Positions 10,339 through 21,433 of a stretch of DNA of 24,244 bases are shown here, piece after piece (positions within the stretch are counted from its first letter, which is position 1; each line of letters opens with the position of its first letter). Source of the DNA: Bigelowiella natans CCMP2755 (lineage: Eukaryota; Cercozoa; Chlorarachniophyceae). The stretch lies in assembly GCA_000320545.1 (NCBI GenBank), contig ADNK01002406.1, positions 1 to 24,244 of the forward strand, written 5' to 3'. The notes beneath the pieces are model-generated. The model worked only from the letters and a program-made list of their open reading frames with translations, was not told the DNA's origin and searched no databases. A program made the position numbers and the translations under genes.

Positions 10339-10991
10339 GTTCCACGACGTCGCTTTCGCTTTGGACGTAAGCACTGCAGCTTTCCGCCCCCCCCTCCTCA
10401 CGATCATCGTCGTCGCTTTGTGTGGTTCCCGATTCGTCGGTTCGGATATGTTGTTGTTTATGTTGTGACAATGACTTCGTTTAGTTCGGATTTTACCGAT
10501 AGAATATCGTGTACATCTTCGATCATTTTTTCGGGTAATGAGGCACGTAACTGACTCACAGAACATCCGAAAAAGTTTGGTCCAGATAGTTCTGTCCCAT
10601 ATTCTTTCCTTAATATGAAAAGAATCCATGGCGTTTTATTGCAAATTTTGCTTCTTTTATCCATAAACGCACGGTGTTCTGTATTATGAGTCCGCTTTTC
10701 TCGTGCGACTTAGCTCTTGCTCCCTTTCCACAAACACGAGAATCCGTTCTGCAGCAGGTAGTACTCCCCCTCCCCTTCTTCACAATGTATCAGCCATGAT
10801 TCACAATCAATGAAGAACCTTATTGTGCTGATAGGAAAATTAGAACAGGGTCGGTTGAAGGGTGAGGGTGCCTCAAAGTGCTCTCTTGCAGCTCTCGAAA
10901 ACAGCTTTCACATAGTGGAGAATTTCGGATAATAAGTCTCTCGAAAGAGAGAGAGGAAAACTTCTAGCTATTGCCAGCGGGGAGAACTAAC
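10339..10991. other. Divergent spacer between genes B and C
   Basis: This region separates the 5' ends of minus gene B and plus gene C and should hold both promoters and leaders. The minus frame stays open from the gene B start up to about 10629, so gene B may begin further upstream. I see no TATA box, repeat or RNA gene I can defend. Confidence 0.35.
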
Positions 10992-12404
10992 ATGAAGGCC
11001 CCACAAATCCAAAAAGAGGACCACAAGTACCTCAGCCATTCCTCGGCGTCACAGTGCGTACAGAGAGCTGGGGGCTACATGATGAGATGTCTTATCTGTC
11101 CGACGCTAGTAATCATCCGGTGAGTTCAGTGTCTAAATTAACGTCGAAGAAAAATGCGTCGCAAAGGGTGTTTGGTGTGGCAAGTGCTGTCTTTCCATGT
11201 GAATAGTACAGTAAGAACGCAACGGCGTAAGACATGTTGATCCTCCTGCGATGCTTTGTCATGCTGATGACATCATCGCTTTCGCGTATTCTTTTCCTTT
11301 TCCTCTTCCCCTCGACGACGCTCTCTCCGACACCTCCCCTAGATTCTCTTCCCTTTCTAGTAACACATTTACTGGGCAGCGTTGAAAGCTCAATTCCCCA
11401 TATTGCAAGCTTTGAATCAAGTCGAATAATGCCAAAGACCGATTTCATTTTTTTAATTTTTTTTGCGGCAGGTTACTTGTCATCGTCATCTCTTTCCTAT
11501 TCTGCCCGATAAAGGTCACTCTGATTCATGAGATATATACAATCGATCGAAGCATCTAACTCAGCACCCTTGAAATCGGATTGCGAGACTCGTAGGCGCG
11601 AGAAAACACATGTCATTGCTAGGCCCGTGTATTTGAGAGAAAACAACAATATCGTGTTGTTGGTACATCGCAATACTTTTTTAAATAAAGAATTCAAGTT
11701 ATTCGCCGTGGTATGGTATAAGCGCGTTGGAGGAGGAGGATTTTCATGACTAAAGTAACAATTATATAATCGCATGTAAATCAGGCGGTCGTGGCTATGA
11801 TCTACGGGACGCCTGAAAATCAGTAAGAATCTTTCACGCTCTCTCCCTTTACTTATCACCACAACTTTGCATATGTCCATCGGGTCTCAAACTTGCGACA
11901 CCGACAGTCGAAGCACGTCAAATTTATCTCATCGAGAGGCCCTTACGGTTTGATTTTTGCGTGGCGCTGCAGGTGTACAAGGTGTTTGGAGTTGGCCGTT
12001 GAAGCACCTCTTCTCTTCCTTCAGGATCTTTGCAAAAGGCACAGTATATAAGAGATGTCTTTCACTTCATAGAGCAGCCAACACAATGCACCTTTCTTTT
12101 CTTGCAAAGAAGATAGAAACGGGGATATGGTTTCGTTCGGGGTGGGATTTTGTATCACCGATAATAACGTGGGAAACTAGTGATGTGTCCTCGTGTACGA
12201 CTCTGCGCGACGTCATTTTTCCTTGAGAAGTCGTCCAGCCTGCCCCCATTGCTATATTGAATGAAAACATCGGTGTTCTCTGCCTTCAGGTGGTATATCT
12301 ACGACCCCTATTTTGACGTGGAGAAGGGCGAAAGGCGTGCCCTCCACAACTCATATGGGGAGGATCAAGAAGAAGACGAGGCGGATCTTTTCAGCGACGA
12401 TTAA
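10992..12404 (+). CDS. Small hypothetical protein with acidic C-terminus
   Basis: The first exon, 10992-11119, starts at ATG (MKAPQIQKEDHKYLSHSSAS...) and ends in phase 2 at a strong GTGAGT donor. A likely middle exon, 11973-12038 (CTRCLELAVEAPLLFLQDLC), follows a CTGCAG acceptor and fits the phase if it uses a GC donor (AAAAG then GCACAG). The last exon, 12290-12404, follows CTTCAG, reads WYIYDPYFDVEKGERRALHN and ends in an acidic tail (EDQEEDEADLFSDD) and TAA. These three join in frame to about 102 residues. Another phase-compatible but unplaced piece is 11472-11514 (LLVIVISFLFCPIK), which would add a hydrophobic segment. I do not recognise the family. The first and last exons are the safest parts. 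Confidence 0.5.
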
Positions 12405-13432
12405 GTCGGATTGGTTGATTGTTGTGTTCGCGAAGGAAAAGCACACGCGCACACAAACACGAATAGCGTTGATGTATACAAATATACATGTTTACACATA
12501 CATATTTCGCATGCGCTATGATAGGAATCGTAGCATATAAGCAGCAGACTATACAAATTATGAGACAGATGCTATCTAGGCTATGTAATGAAGATGAATA
12601 CATTTTTTCAATGGTCTTTCTAATATAGTTGTGTAATGCTGCGGTTATTACAGTGCGCATGTTAAGTCAATTCGTTGAAATTTGTGCAATGGCACGATGT
12701 CAATATCGATCGCGCTAGCGCGACGCTGTGCGGCTGCATAGCTTAGCTATATAATGCAAACGGCTACAGAAAGTTGAATGCAGCGCTGCTTCACGCACGC
12801 GCTCAAAAGAACTCACATTTGCATGTGTGTGTGTGTGCGCACACATATCTAGATATGTGCAATTCATCTCACAGTACATTTACATCTATGTATGCGTGCA
12901 CGCCTGCTAGCCTCAAGCCTTAGTTTGCGACACATGCTATAGTGTCTAGCTGCATGTGGTACACAGTCTACATACACCATAGTTCATCAAGGGCGCTATG
13001 TGTGTTCATGTAAATGTTGCAACGTGTGATTATTTCATGTCCTACCGCTAATTGTGTGCAGTGGTAGACATGACACCACGTGCGCGCGTACCTAATTTTA
13101 TGCATCGCCGACACATGCTGAGCACGCCTAGACGCGCACGTCATAGCGCTAGCGTTTAGCGATGTACTGCTGCAGCTGCGCCGCCCATGACAATAAACAT
13201 GTTTTCACGCCGCCATCGCTGATGCACTACTACCACACTAGCACAACCATAAATTTCTCATGATTACGGAAAAAACAACGCAGACATTCCTAGATTCACC
13301 CGCCCCGGGCAAAATCCCTCAGCATGCATGCTCATGCACGTCATCTGCTGCAGTTCCTAGCTGCCTGTCGTCACACGACCCTCCATCACACATCACACCG
13401 CTAGCCTCCCAATCCTGCGCCACCACCACTTA
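12405..13432. other. Convergent spacer between genes C and D
   Basis: About 1 kb between the stop codons of plus gene C and minus gene D has no supported exon. It holds about eleven CTAG words, several GCTAGC cores (near 12714, 12907, 13150, 13400), AGCATGCATGCT as a perfect palindrome at 13321-13332, and short (GT)n/(GC)n tracts near 12820-12845. The composition resembles the two other convergent spacers. Confidence 0.45.
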
Positions 13433-13864
13433 CTAGCTATAAGAGTATGTTCCTCCCGGCTTTGAATAGATGTAATGGGCATTGCCGCCGGAATTCATCA
13501 TATCCGGCAATATGATATCGGCGTATTTCCCCCACAGGGCTTCGAGAATGTGAGGCCGGACGCACGACGTCTTGACCAAGTAGTTCTTCTCCTGCGCAAG
13601 AACGCACGCTGCGTCGCACAGCTTGCTTTCGATCGGCTGCCTCCTACAAACGCGACAGGTTGGTTAGTTTTCTTGGGATATTGGCACCATTGCGCGGGTT
13701 TTTGCGGCTCGGGGGATGATTGATTCCACACTTTTGTGTGGTCATACACAGGGCAAATTATTTCCGGAAATGTTTCTCACAGAAAAGGACCGGATGTGTC
13801 GTGTAGCACTGACGTTGTAGTATTCTCTCTCTCTCTCTCTCTCTCTCTCCCTCTCTCTCTCTCT

Positions 13865-13906
<42 letters not shown>

Positions 13907-14131
13907 GCACTACAAGCTGCAAGTCATGTTTCTATTTGCCAGCCACTGCAATTATTCCTCCTCCTCCTCCTCCTACTATGACGACGACCTTCCTTCGAGG
14001 TCAAGAGAATAGGGGATCTCCACGTGGTGAAGGTCCATAACCTTCCTATCATCGATTTCGTACACCGAGTAGCGTAGAAATGACTCCTTTGAGTTAACTA
14101 CCATAGAGAGCTTGTTATCCGTGATGCTCAC
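13433..14131 (-). other. NATD1-like GNAT domain at the C-terminus of gene D
   Basis: Exons 14131-13989 and 13643-13433 join in phase 2. They read SITDNKLSMVVNSKESFLRY, VYEIDDRKVMDLHHVEIPYS, then a GRRQPIESKLCDAACVLAQE helix and NYLVKTSCVRPHILEALWGK. The order matches the small GCN5-related family (Pfam Acetyltransf_CG, NATD1): a short beta-sheet, an H-x-x-[VI]-P motif, an acetyl-CoA loop and helix, then a P/T-S-C strand. The conserved Cys is kept, but the glycine-rich RGxG acetyl-CoA loop is altered to EGRRQP, so CoA binding is doubtful. Confidence 0.6.
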
Positions 14132-17100
14132 CTGTCGCCGATTGTTGTTACGCAATAAGTGACGAGGCGGGAGGGGAAGGGGGGGGGGGGGGGGCGCTAG
14201 TAGTTTCTAGCTTCGAGGCTCGGAACATCTGTCTCGCCATGTTATAATGAGCGAGTGCGGACTTCACAATATTCGTTTTTTGGCATTTTTTGTGTGGTGA
14301 AATGTGGTGGACCTCTCCCGTCTTTGTCCGTTCCTTCTCCTCTAATTCTAACCGCTTCCTCTCCTCCTCCTCTTTCCTTCGCCTCTCCTCCTCCTCTTTC
14401 CTCCTCCTCTCCTCCTCCTCCTTGCGTTTTCTCTCTTCCTCCTCCCGCCGACGCTTCTCCTCGGCCTCTCGCTGCTGCATGGGTGGTGGTGGGGGAGGGA
14501 GGGGGGGGGAGGATGAGCAAACAAAACAAAGGAAAGGCAGAATTGAAAGCAGGGATTGGTTAGATGTTGGGGTGGAGGGCGCGGTGGAAGTCGGAGAGGC
14601 GGCACTATTACAGAGAACACTTTGGCGCCCATGTGAAAGCATTCATCGATACCCTTTTTTCTTCTAATGCTTTTATCCGAGCAGCTTCCTCTTCCTTGGC
14701 CTTTCTCTCTGCTTCTTCTCTCTCCTTCTTCTTCCTTGCCTCCTCCTCCTCGCGTTTCCTCTTCTCCTCCTCCTCCTGCTCTTTCCGCTTTCGCTCAGCT
14801 TCCTCATCTTCCTTCTTCTTCCTGGCCTCCTCCTCTTCCTGCTCTTTCTTTAGTTTTTCTAATCTCTCCTTCTCTGCAGCAGCAGCTGCAGCTTCTTCCT
14901 CCTTCTTCCTCAGTTCATCGGCTTCTCTCGCCTTTTTCTCTGCCTCTTCTCTCTCCTGATCGTATGCGAAAGTTTGTTCTAACATGTTCCCAGATCTCTT
15001 CACTTGAAAATGTGCCCCTATCCCCCCCCTAATCCTCCGCCCCTTCTCCAGGTTTGTGGTTATGTGGTCACCTTCTTCTCCGTCTCTTCTTTCGCTCGTT
15101 GCTCCTCGGACTGTTTAGCTTTCTCGGCGTCTTCTTTGGCCTTCTTTTCAGCGTCTTCTTTGGCCTTCTTTTCAGCATCTTCTTTGGCCTTTTTGGTCGC
15201 TTCATCCTCTCCGCCGCTTCCTTTCGCGTCAGCAGCTTCCTTTGCCGCTTTCTCGGCCTCCTCCTTCTTTTTCCTCTCCATTTCCTCTGCATCCTCAGGC
15301 TAAGCCGCACACACACAGGCGCACATATTTAAATATTTAAATATATATATTATGGTTCGTATATATTAATTCGTGGCGGAAATGCAGTGGGAGGAGAGAG
15401 TTGTCGAATACAATGAGTGGACCTTGTGGATGAAATCGCCTTCTTTCTCCATCAGCTTGCGCACTTTTGCCAACAGCTCCTCTTTCGGGGGTAGATCGTC
15501 GCGTATCTTGAGCAATTCTTCATATGCATCCTGTTTATTGGAGAAACAGCGCCTTTTTTGAAAGCATTGCTACTGCAGCAATAACAACGACTGCTACTAC
15601 ACTAACTCTACTGCTGCATAATAATGGCGGCGTTGTAGACGCAACAGTGGCGATTAATTCTCTCAATTAGGAAGCGGCAAATCGAAGGAGGACAACAAAC
15701 AGCTCCTTATCATTTCGTGAAAATGTCTGGTGGGTACCTCCGCACTGAGGTTTCTCTCGCGCATAAGAATCATGAGCGCCGTGAGAGCTGGCGCCTGGTT
15801 ATTTTCACTTCCCACGATCAAGACATTCCCTGTGGATTTCTCCTCTCCCCCCCCAGAGCCCTCTTCCTTTTTCCCTTCTTCGACCTTATCGCCTGGAAGG
15901 TAGAGCGGGGGGGGGGGGGGGGGGGTTAGAATATGTCTCGAAGTGGCGAAGAGTCACGCGGAAGGAAATCCAGTGTAAAGAGTAGGGTGTGTGCAGTATT
16001 GGCCTCATCATCAAAGTGCCATCCATAAAGAAGTGAAAAAGCAATGTTTTGACTAGTGCTAACGCTAGATGAGTACGAGGTGATTAAAATGATCGTGTGT
16101 TATCGACTGCTCCATCATCGTTGTCGTTGTCGTTGTATGTTGTTGGCCGCACCAAGGTCTTCCACGAGCTTCCTCGCACTCCCCCCATCTACGTTTCCGT
16201 CTTTATCTTGCAAATCCACCTGCTGAATATCTAATTTCGGCAGAATGGTCGCCCCCCCCCCTTCCTTTTCCTCCTTCTTGCTGCCCTCCTCCTTCTTGCT
16301 GCCCTCCTCCTTCTTGCCTCCCTCCTCCTTCTTGCTGCCCTCCTCCTTCTTGCCTCCCTCCTCCTTCTTGCCTCCCTCCTCCTTCTTGCCGCCCTCCTCC
16401 TTTTTCTCTTTGCCATCCATATTAACCACGGTGGAGATGTTAAGCTTCTTCATCTGCTCGTCAGTCACTTCTCCCTTCTTGGCGAGATAGAGGCCGGGGG
16501 CGACCTCCCCAGGGAACTTTTCCTTATTTTCCTCCCCAGGCTCTTTGCCCTCTGCAGTCAGGAAGCCGTAGCGCGCGACGAATTTGTCCATATCTGGAAA
16601 CACATCCGAGGAGAAATCAACAACAACAACAATAACAACAACAGCGACAACAAAAAATGTGATTGTCATCGAGAACGGGGGAAAACCCTCCTCCTCTCAC
16701 GCGCCGCAGCAGTGGAAGAATGGGACTGTTTCCTCGGTTGATACATTAGTGTGGATTGAGAAACGCGCTCGTGGGTGAGGATGAAGGCACGTTTATTGCA
16801 GCACCTTCAAAATAGGCAACTCTCTTCGCCCCCTCGCTGACGAGCAGCTCGCAAAGAGTCATTACTTCCTTCCTTCGATCTTTCAGCCCCACGACGACGA
16901 TGTGCCCGTCGCGTTTTTCATCGAATTCTTTCGTCGCCTGCAGCGAACACGGTGATGAGAAACACAGTGGTCACAAACGGTGCTCGCTAAACAGCCAATA
17001 TCTGTGCGGGAGGTGAAATCTTATATGAATGGCGAATTTACTCACCTTCGCACTCAGGGCGTTCTGCAGGGGCTCGAGGCTTTTGAGCTCCCCAACATCC

Positions 17101-17225
17101 TCAGGCAGCGTCGCCTCTAGGCCGCCTTTAATGTGAGCTTTCACATAATCGCCCTCTGCAGCACGTATACCAAAAGGATATTGAATGGGAAGCGTATTTC
17201 GCACGCGCAACACACGCACCCACAA

Positions 17226-17270
<45 letters not shown>

Positions 17271-17648
17271 CAATGCTGTGATGAATTAATTCCGCCCTTC
17301 TTGCATCTAACAAGACAGTAGGGGCATCAATCAATACAAGGACCTGGGCGCGTGTCTATAATCACACGCTTGGCTTTGAATTGGAGAAAGTTATATACGT
17401 TGGCTGATAATATACAAATCGTGATGATCGAGTGAGCAGATAATTGACGCCTTAGTTTTCGCTTAAACAACGATGAGAAGATCGTTGTTGACTCTATCCA
17501 CATGAATTTTATCACGCACTGGTTGAGAAGAGAAGCGTTCCCTTCTGGTTCTTCCCAAGTCTCGCGCCACCCCGTCCCATGAGGCCTTGAGGATCAGTTG
17601 CAAAGAAACAGTTTCAGCTTTCAAGATATTTGGCCGTTTGTCTGGCAT
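13433..17648 (-). CDS. Pseudo-rhodanese / pseudo-DSP / coiled-coil / NATD1-like acetyltransferase-domain protein
   Basis: Twelve exons form one 2229-nt frame (742 residues): 17648-17472, 17355-17296, 17153-17046, 16937-16805, 16593-16153, 15892-15738, 15530-15423, 15299-15072, 14955-14653, 14474-14313, 14131-13989, 13643-13433. Residues about 60-175 are rhodanese-like (VLLDARR, GDYVKAHIKGG, HIVVVGLKDRR, RVAYFEDMDKFVARYGFL). Next comes a DSP-like start (VAPGLYLAKKGEVTDEQM, NISTVVNMDG), a KKEEGG repeat, VDLQDKDG, then NVLIVGSENNQAPALTALMI where HCxxGxxR should be. Exons 8-10 form a Glu/Lys/Arg coiled coil. The C-terminus (VMDLHHVEIPYSLDL, YLVKTSC) resembles small NATD1-type GNAT domains. Both expected catalytic cysteines are glycine, so a scaffold role is inferred. 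The first two exons are less certain; exon 2 would use a GC donor. Confidence 0.75.
13830..13903. repeat. Compound microsatellite (CT)n then (CA)n
   Basis: A (TC)n tract interrupted by a CCC runs to about 13866, then (CA)n continues to about 13903. It lies in the intron between the last two exons of gene D. On the coding strand it is (TG)n followed by (GA)n. Confidence 0.9.
14313..15299 (-). other. Charged coiled-coil exons of gene D
   Basis: Three consecutive phase-0 exons (15299-15072, 14955-14653, 14474-14313) encode about 230 residues of almost uninterrupted Glu, Lys, Arg and Ala. They include three AEKKAKED-type units and a run of KEEEERRRK-like units. The pattern predicts a long single alpha-helix or coiled coil. 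It separates the phosphatase-like part from the C-terminal acetyltransferase-like domain and would act as a rigid spacer or oligomerisation arm. Plus-strand open frames across this stretch are its complement (Ser/Leu/Pro-rich) and are not genes. Confidence 0.75.
16268..16405 (-). repeat. KKEEGG/KKEEGS hexapeptide repeat inserted in the DSP-like domain
   Basis: Seven 18-nt units encode KKEEGG or KKEEGS, followed by a last KKEE and a glycine run. The block lies directly after NISTVVNMDGKE, inside what should be the core of the phosphatase-like fold, before LDIQQVDLQDKDG. Units are nearly identical, so copy number is likely to vary between strains. Confidence 0.9.
17221..17268. repeat. Compound microsatellite (CA)n then (GA)n
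   Basis: Lies in the gene D intron between the exons ending at 17296 and starting at 17153, close to the uncertain GC donor. On the coding strand it reads (CT)n(GT)n, a pyrimidine-rich stretch upstream of the acceptor. Confidence 0.85.
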
Positions 17649-18290
17649 TTTGCTTCCGTTTTTCGTCAAAGAGCAATGACAGGAGAGTATTTTTTTAAAA
17701 TATGTTAATGTCTCGCCAAAGTTGCACACGTCTCCCTCCCCTATCCCCCCCAACACAACTAGCACGTAGTGGGTTCGACACATAAACTCAACCGCCATAT
17801 AACCACCTCCACAAGATAGTAGCATTATTATCAACAATTAAAGATTTTATTCCATACGGCGTTATGATATTTTCACATAATCCCATCACACCCACGAAGC
17901 GGGCGAGCGTGTTATCCTAAGAAACGAGGGCGCTGGGGGGGAGAGCACCTGTTCACGAAGAGAGCCGTTTTTGCTCCTTCCAAATCTTAAAATCACCTGT
18001 ATTTTAATAAAAAGACATGCATAGAAAGATCTAAATCTCAATTAATCGGCTCGGGTGCGACAAATCAAAGATCAGAAATATGGATATGTTACCGGCAAAA
18101 AAAGGCAACGTTGTATTTGAACTCTGACGCGAAATCGATGTCAGTTTCGAAATTAATTCAGATTCTGGATAGGATATTATTTGCTTAAAAAAATTACTGC
18201 TGTCTATAGCCTCCTTGCAACATCATCGCAACAATCCTTACCCAGCTCCTATCGGAAACGCTGTGGGGAGGGTGGGGTACTTTGATTACA
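17649..18290. other. Divergent spacer between genes D and E
   Basis: This stretch lies upstream of both minus gene D and plus gene E and should contain their promoters. It is moderately AT-rich with short A and T runs. I see no coding exon, RNA gene or recognisable promoter element. Confidence 0.35.
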
Positions 18291-19842
18291 ATGGCTTCGC
18301 GAAAGCTACGAGGGAAATGGAGAGAGGGTTGTGAAAACCATCTCCCCTCTCCTCTCGTTTTAGTTGTCTTGGCGCTGGTCGTTTGCTACGTTCAAGTCCC
18401 AAATCTTCCGAACAGCAATGGCCACCCGAGGCTGTCGGCGTCTGCTTCAGGTGCAGGAGGTTTGTGTTTCTGTCTAGAAATTGAGACGAAGCTCGAGTTT
18501 TAAATTTACACTGTCATGCAGGGGTTGTGAAAAGTCACCGGTCATTCGTTCCTGCACTACCCTCAACACGCGTCTTACGTGCGAGAAGAAAGAGGAGGGG
18601 GACTGTTTGGATCCCAAGCTTGAACCGCCTTCTCTTCGAATCTGACGAAATAAATATCGACGATGACGAAGGGGGGGCGGCTGGGACTTCATACTTCGTC
18701 GACCTGCCGATGGATGACTATAGAGCGGTGCATGTTAAAGACATATTAGGGACGGAATCTGGCGAAGAGGTGATGATAGCGAATTCGCTGACATTTTGAC
18801 CTTAACCATTTAACGGGACGATGGTTCGTGATCAAAAGGTGCGGGTGGGGGTTGTTGATGCTGGAAAGTGCGATAACGCGACAGTGCAATGGCGAGAGTC
18901 AGGTAGGCAAACGCATACGAGCAGGAGAGAGCGACAGGACGGAATAGCAGAGCAGCCCTAGTTTTATATAGGTTAACACCGAATATCTTCCATCTGCGAC
19001 GCAAAACACAACTCGCCGGGATTTCAGCTTTGTGGCAACAAGGATTGAAATCATGCATTGATCAAATCACTGAAGCACGCATTGCTACATCTCAGGGCTT
19101 AGAATAGATCTCTCCCCCGGGGGTGAGGGTGGGGAACTTGCTCAATCTCTTTTACAGAAAGTTGATGATCGCGACCGCCCGGATGTAATCTAGATTATGA
19201 GAGTTTGGTGGCAGGGCGGGAAATATCTGGGAGTGGGCTGCAGATTCAAAGAGACGTTGGCTAGAGAGGGAAGGGGAGGATGGGGGAGCCGCAAATACGC
19301 CGATTTCATCATTGCGTTTTGATCGGTTTTCGCTACGAATTTTTTGCTTACCATTACACCGAAATGAAACTAACGTCGTCGTAACCTTCGTAACGGTCCC
19401 CTTTCCTGCAAAAAGGCGTTGATTTATCGCCCATCGGTGCTTATTGACGGCCTTTTCTGTGATTTCTTTGTGCCTTGTCAAGGTGGAGCTGCTGCTCGCT
19501 CTGCCGCGGCCAAGAGTATTTGAACGCCTTCTACCGGTTATAGCCCAATCAGGTGGTTTTTGGTGCGATTGATGTGGAAGTGATAGGTGGCTAGGAGGCG
19601 CCGTCATTGCCCGTTTTTGGCTTTCTTAGAAATAGATTCACTGCGCGCACCCCGAGCAGAGCGACGGGTTACGCTGTAGAGACTCGAGTTAGTTCACTGG
19701 CAGAGCAAAGGCAGCTAGAACCGCATCGTGCCCATCTCGCGATGGCGATGATCTTATCTCCATCGTGACGCTTTGCAATGCTGATGTCAGGCGTCCGAAA
19801 GCTGTTTGTGGCTGGATCCGCCAAGGTGCTGCATACTTGCAC

Positions 19843-19873
<31 letters not shown>

Positions 19874-20849
19874 TACGCAAACAGAAATGCGCGCGCGCGC
19901 GCGCAAACACATAATAATACCTATACATCCCGGTGAATGCTATTTGTGAGTTTATGTGGTTAAGGGATGATAGCGCCCAATCCTCGAGTTGCAGTCTAAT
20001 ACCTTCAATTTCCCAAACCGCGTCGATGCAATGGCACGGCACCCATTGGCCTGTCCGACTGCTGGCACCTGTGCCTTTGCCGTGTTGTCGCAGGGGGCTT
20101 TTGAAAAACAAAAAAAACAAGAAACACCATCTATCTGCTCATATTGTCGGCAATCGCGTGTTAACTTCCCTCCCCCTCCCCCCCCCCCCCCTTCCTCCTC
20201 ACCGCCACCAGGTTGACACAAGCTACTGGAGCACGCACATGCTAAATCCAACACATACGAGGCATAAAGATGGTCTCCTAAAGGTAGTAAGGGACAAGGC
20301 GCAGGAGCGGGGGGGGGCGGGAAGGGAGGGGGCTGAAAGGGTAGAAGAGAGAAAGAATTGCGAGAAGTATAAGCGAGGCAAACAATGGCGAAAATGCTTG
20401 TTGCGATTGGCGTTATACCATCACCGTATTCGCATAGTCTTCCGTATATTCGTTGCCAGCAGCCTAGATTATGCGATCATACGATGGCAGATTCTCACAG
20501 CTCTTTTTACTTCTCGTCACTGCCTCTCCCCCCCCCCCTCCCCTGTTGGAACACCGGATGGATAGATGCGCGAGAAGCTGAAGGAGGGTAGGGTTGCGGA
20601 CAGTTGTAGATAAGTGCGGATTAGATATAGCAGCGTAATGCAATCTTTCGATATGGATCTTTTCGATATAGAAGCACGGCTAATTTTGATTCAACGATGC
20701 GGTCCTCTATGATCTCGCACTGTGGTGAATTCACGTTGGTGAAGGGGAAAGAGGCCCTTATCCTACGAGATATGCACTGAAGCTGTATCTTTGATGCTTT
20801 GCGATTTCAGGAGCGGCTGTACTTATCTTTCTGTTTTGCTGATTTGCGG

Positions 20850-20892
<43 letters not shown>

Positions 20893-21397
20893 GGGCTGAC
20901 ACAGAGCGGCGACACGGCCTTACCGACGGTGCGGATTGTGAGGAACTTGGAGGGGTTTATAACTTCTGGGGAAGATATAGAAAAGGATTTCCCCAAAGAC
21001 AGGTGTGAGATCTGGATATTCCCCCCTCATGATATGTGTGCTTGCGTGTGTGTGTGGGGGGGGGGGGGAGTGCGCGCGTGTGTGTGTGTTTTGCTCTCGA
21101 GTGATAGCGATGCAAAAGTGGCGGATATCGATGACAATGACAATACACAACTGAAAATAGGAATGCAAAGATTAAAGAACAAAAACGGACGGTGTTTCTC
21201 ATTTAACCCCTCTCTTGATCTACCCTATTCTGACACCGAAACTAGGTATATCCGCCTAGTCTCCCACCCCTCACGCCCCGAACAACAGGCGTCCATTGGC
21301 CTTCCTTTGATTAAGAGGTATTGCGCGCCATTGCGATTACCCCGAGGCCAATTGATATCAGCATTTGTGCTTTGCGGTTGGAATCAAATGTTCAGAA

Positions 21398-21433
<36 letters not shown>

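Noticed and set aside
9893-10468. 191-residue plus-strand open frame
   Set aside because: It overlaps the first exons of gene B, has no splice-consistent partners on the plus strand and has no recognisable composition, while the minus reading gives two exons with matching phases.
11497-11880. Overlapping plus and minus open frames of 73 and 127 residues in the first intron of gene C
   Set aside because: Both look partly protein-like, but neither has splice sites in a phase that joins the neighbouring exons, so I could not choose one.
14255-15332. Long Ser/Leu/Pro-rich plus-strand open frames
   Set aside because: They are the complement of the Glu/Lys/Arg coiled-coil exons of gene D and contain no independent motif.
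19152-20120. Minus-strand open frames as a gene inside the RsmE intron region
   Set aside because: Residue composition is low in complexity and one frame reads through (GT)n. One possible GTAAGC donor exists, but no phase-consistent exon pair could be built.
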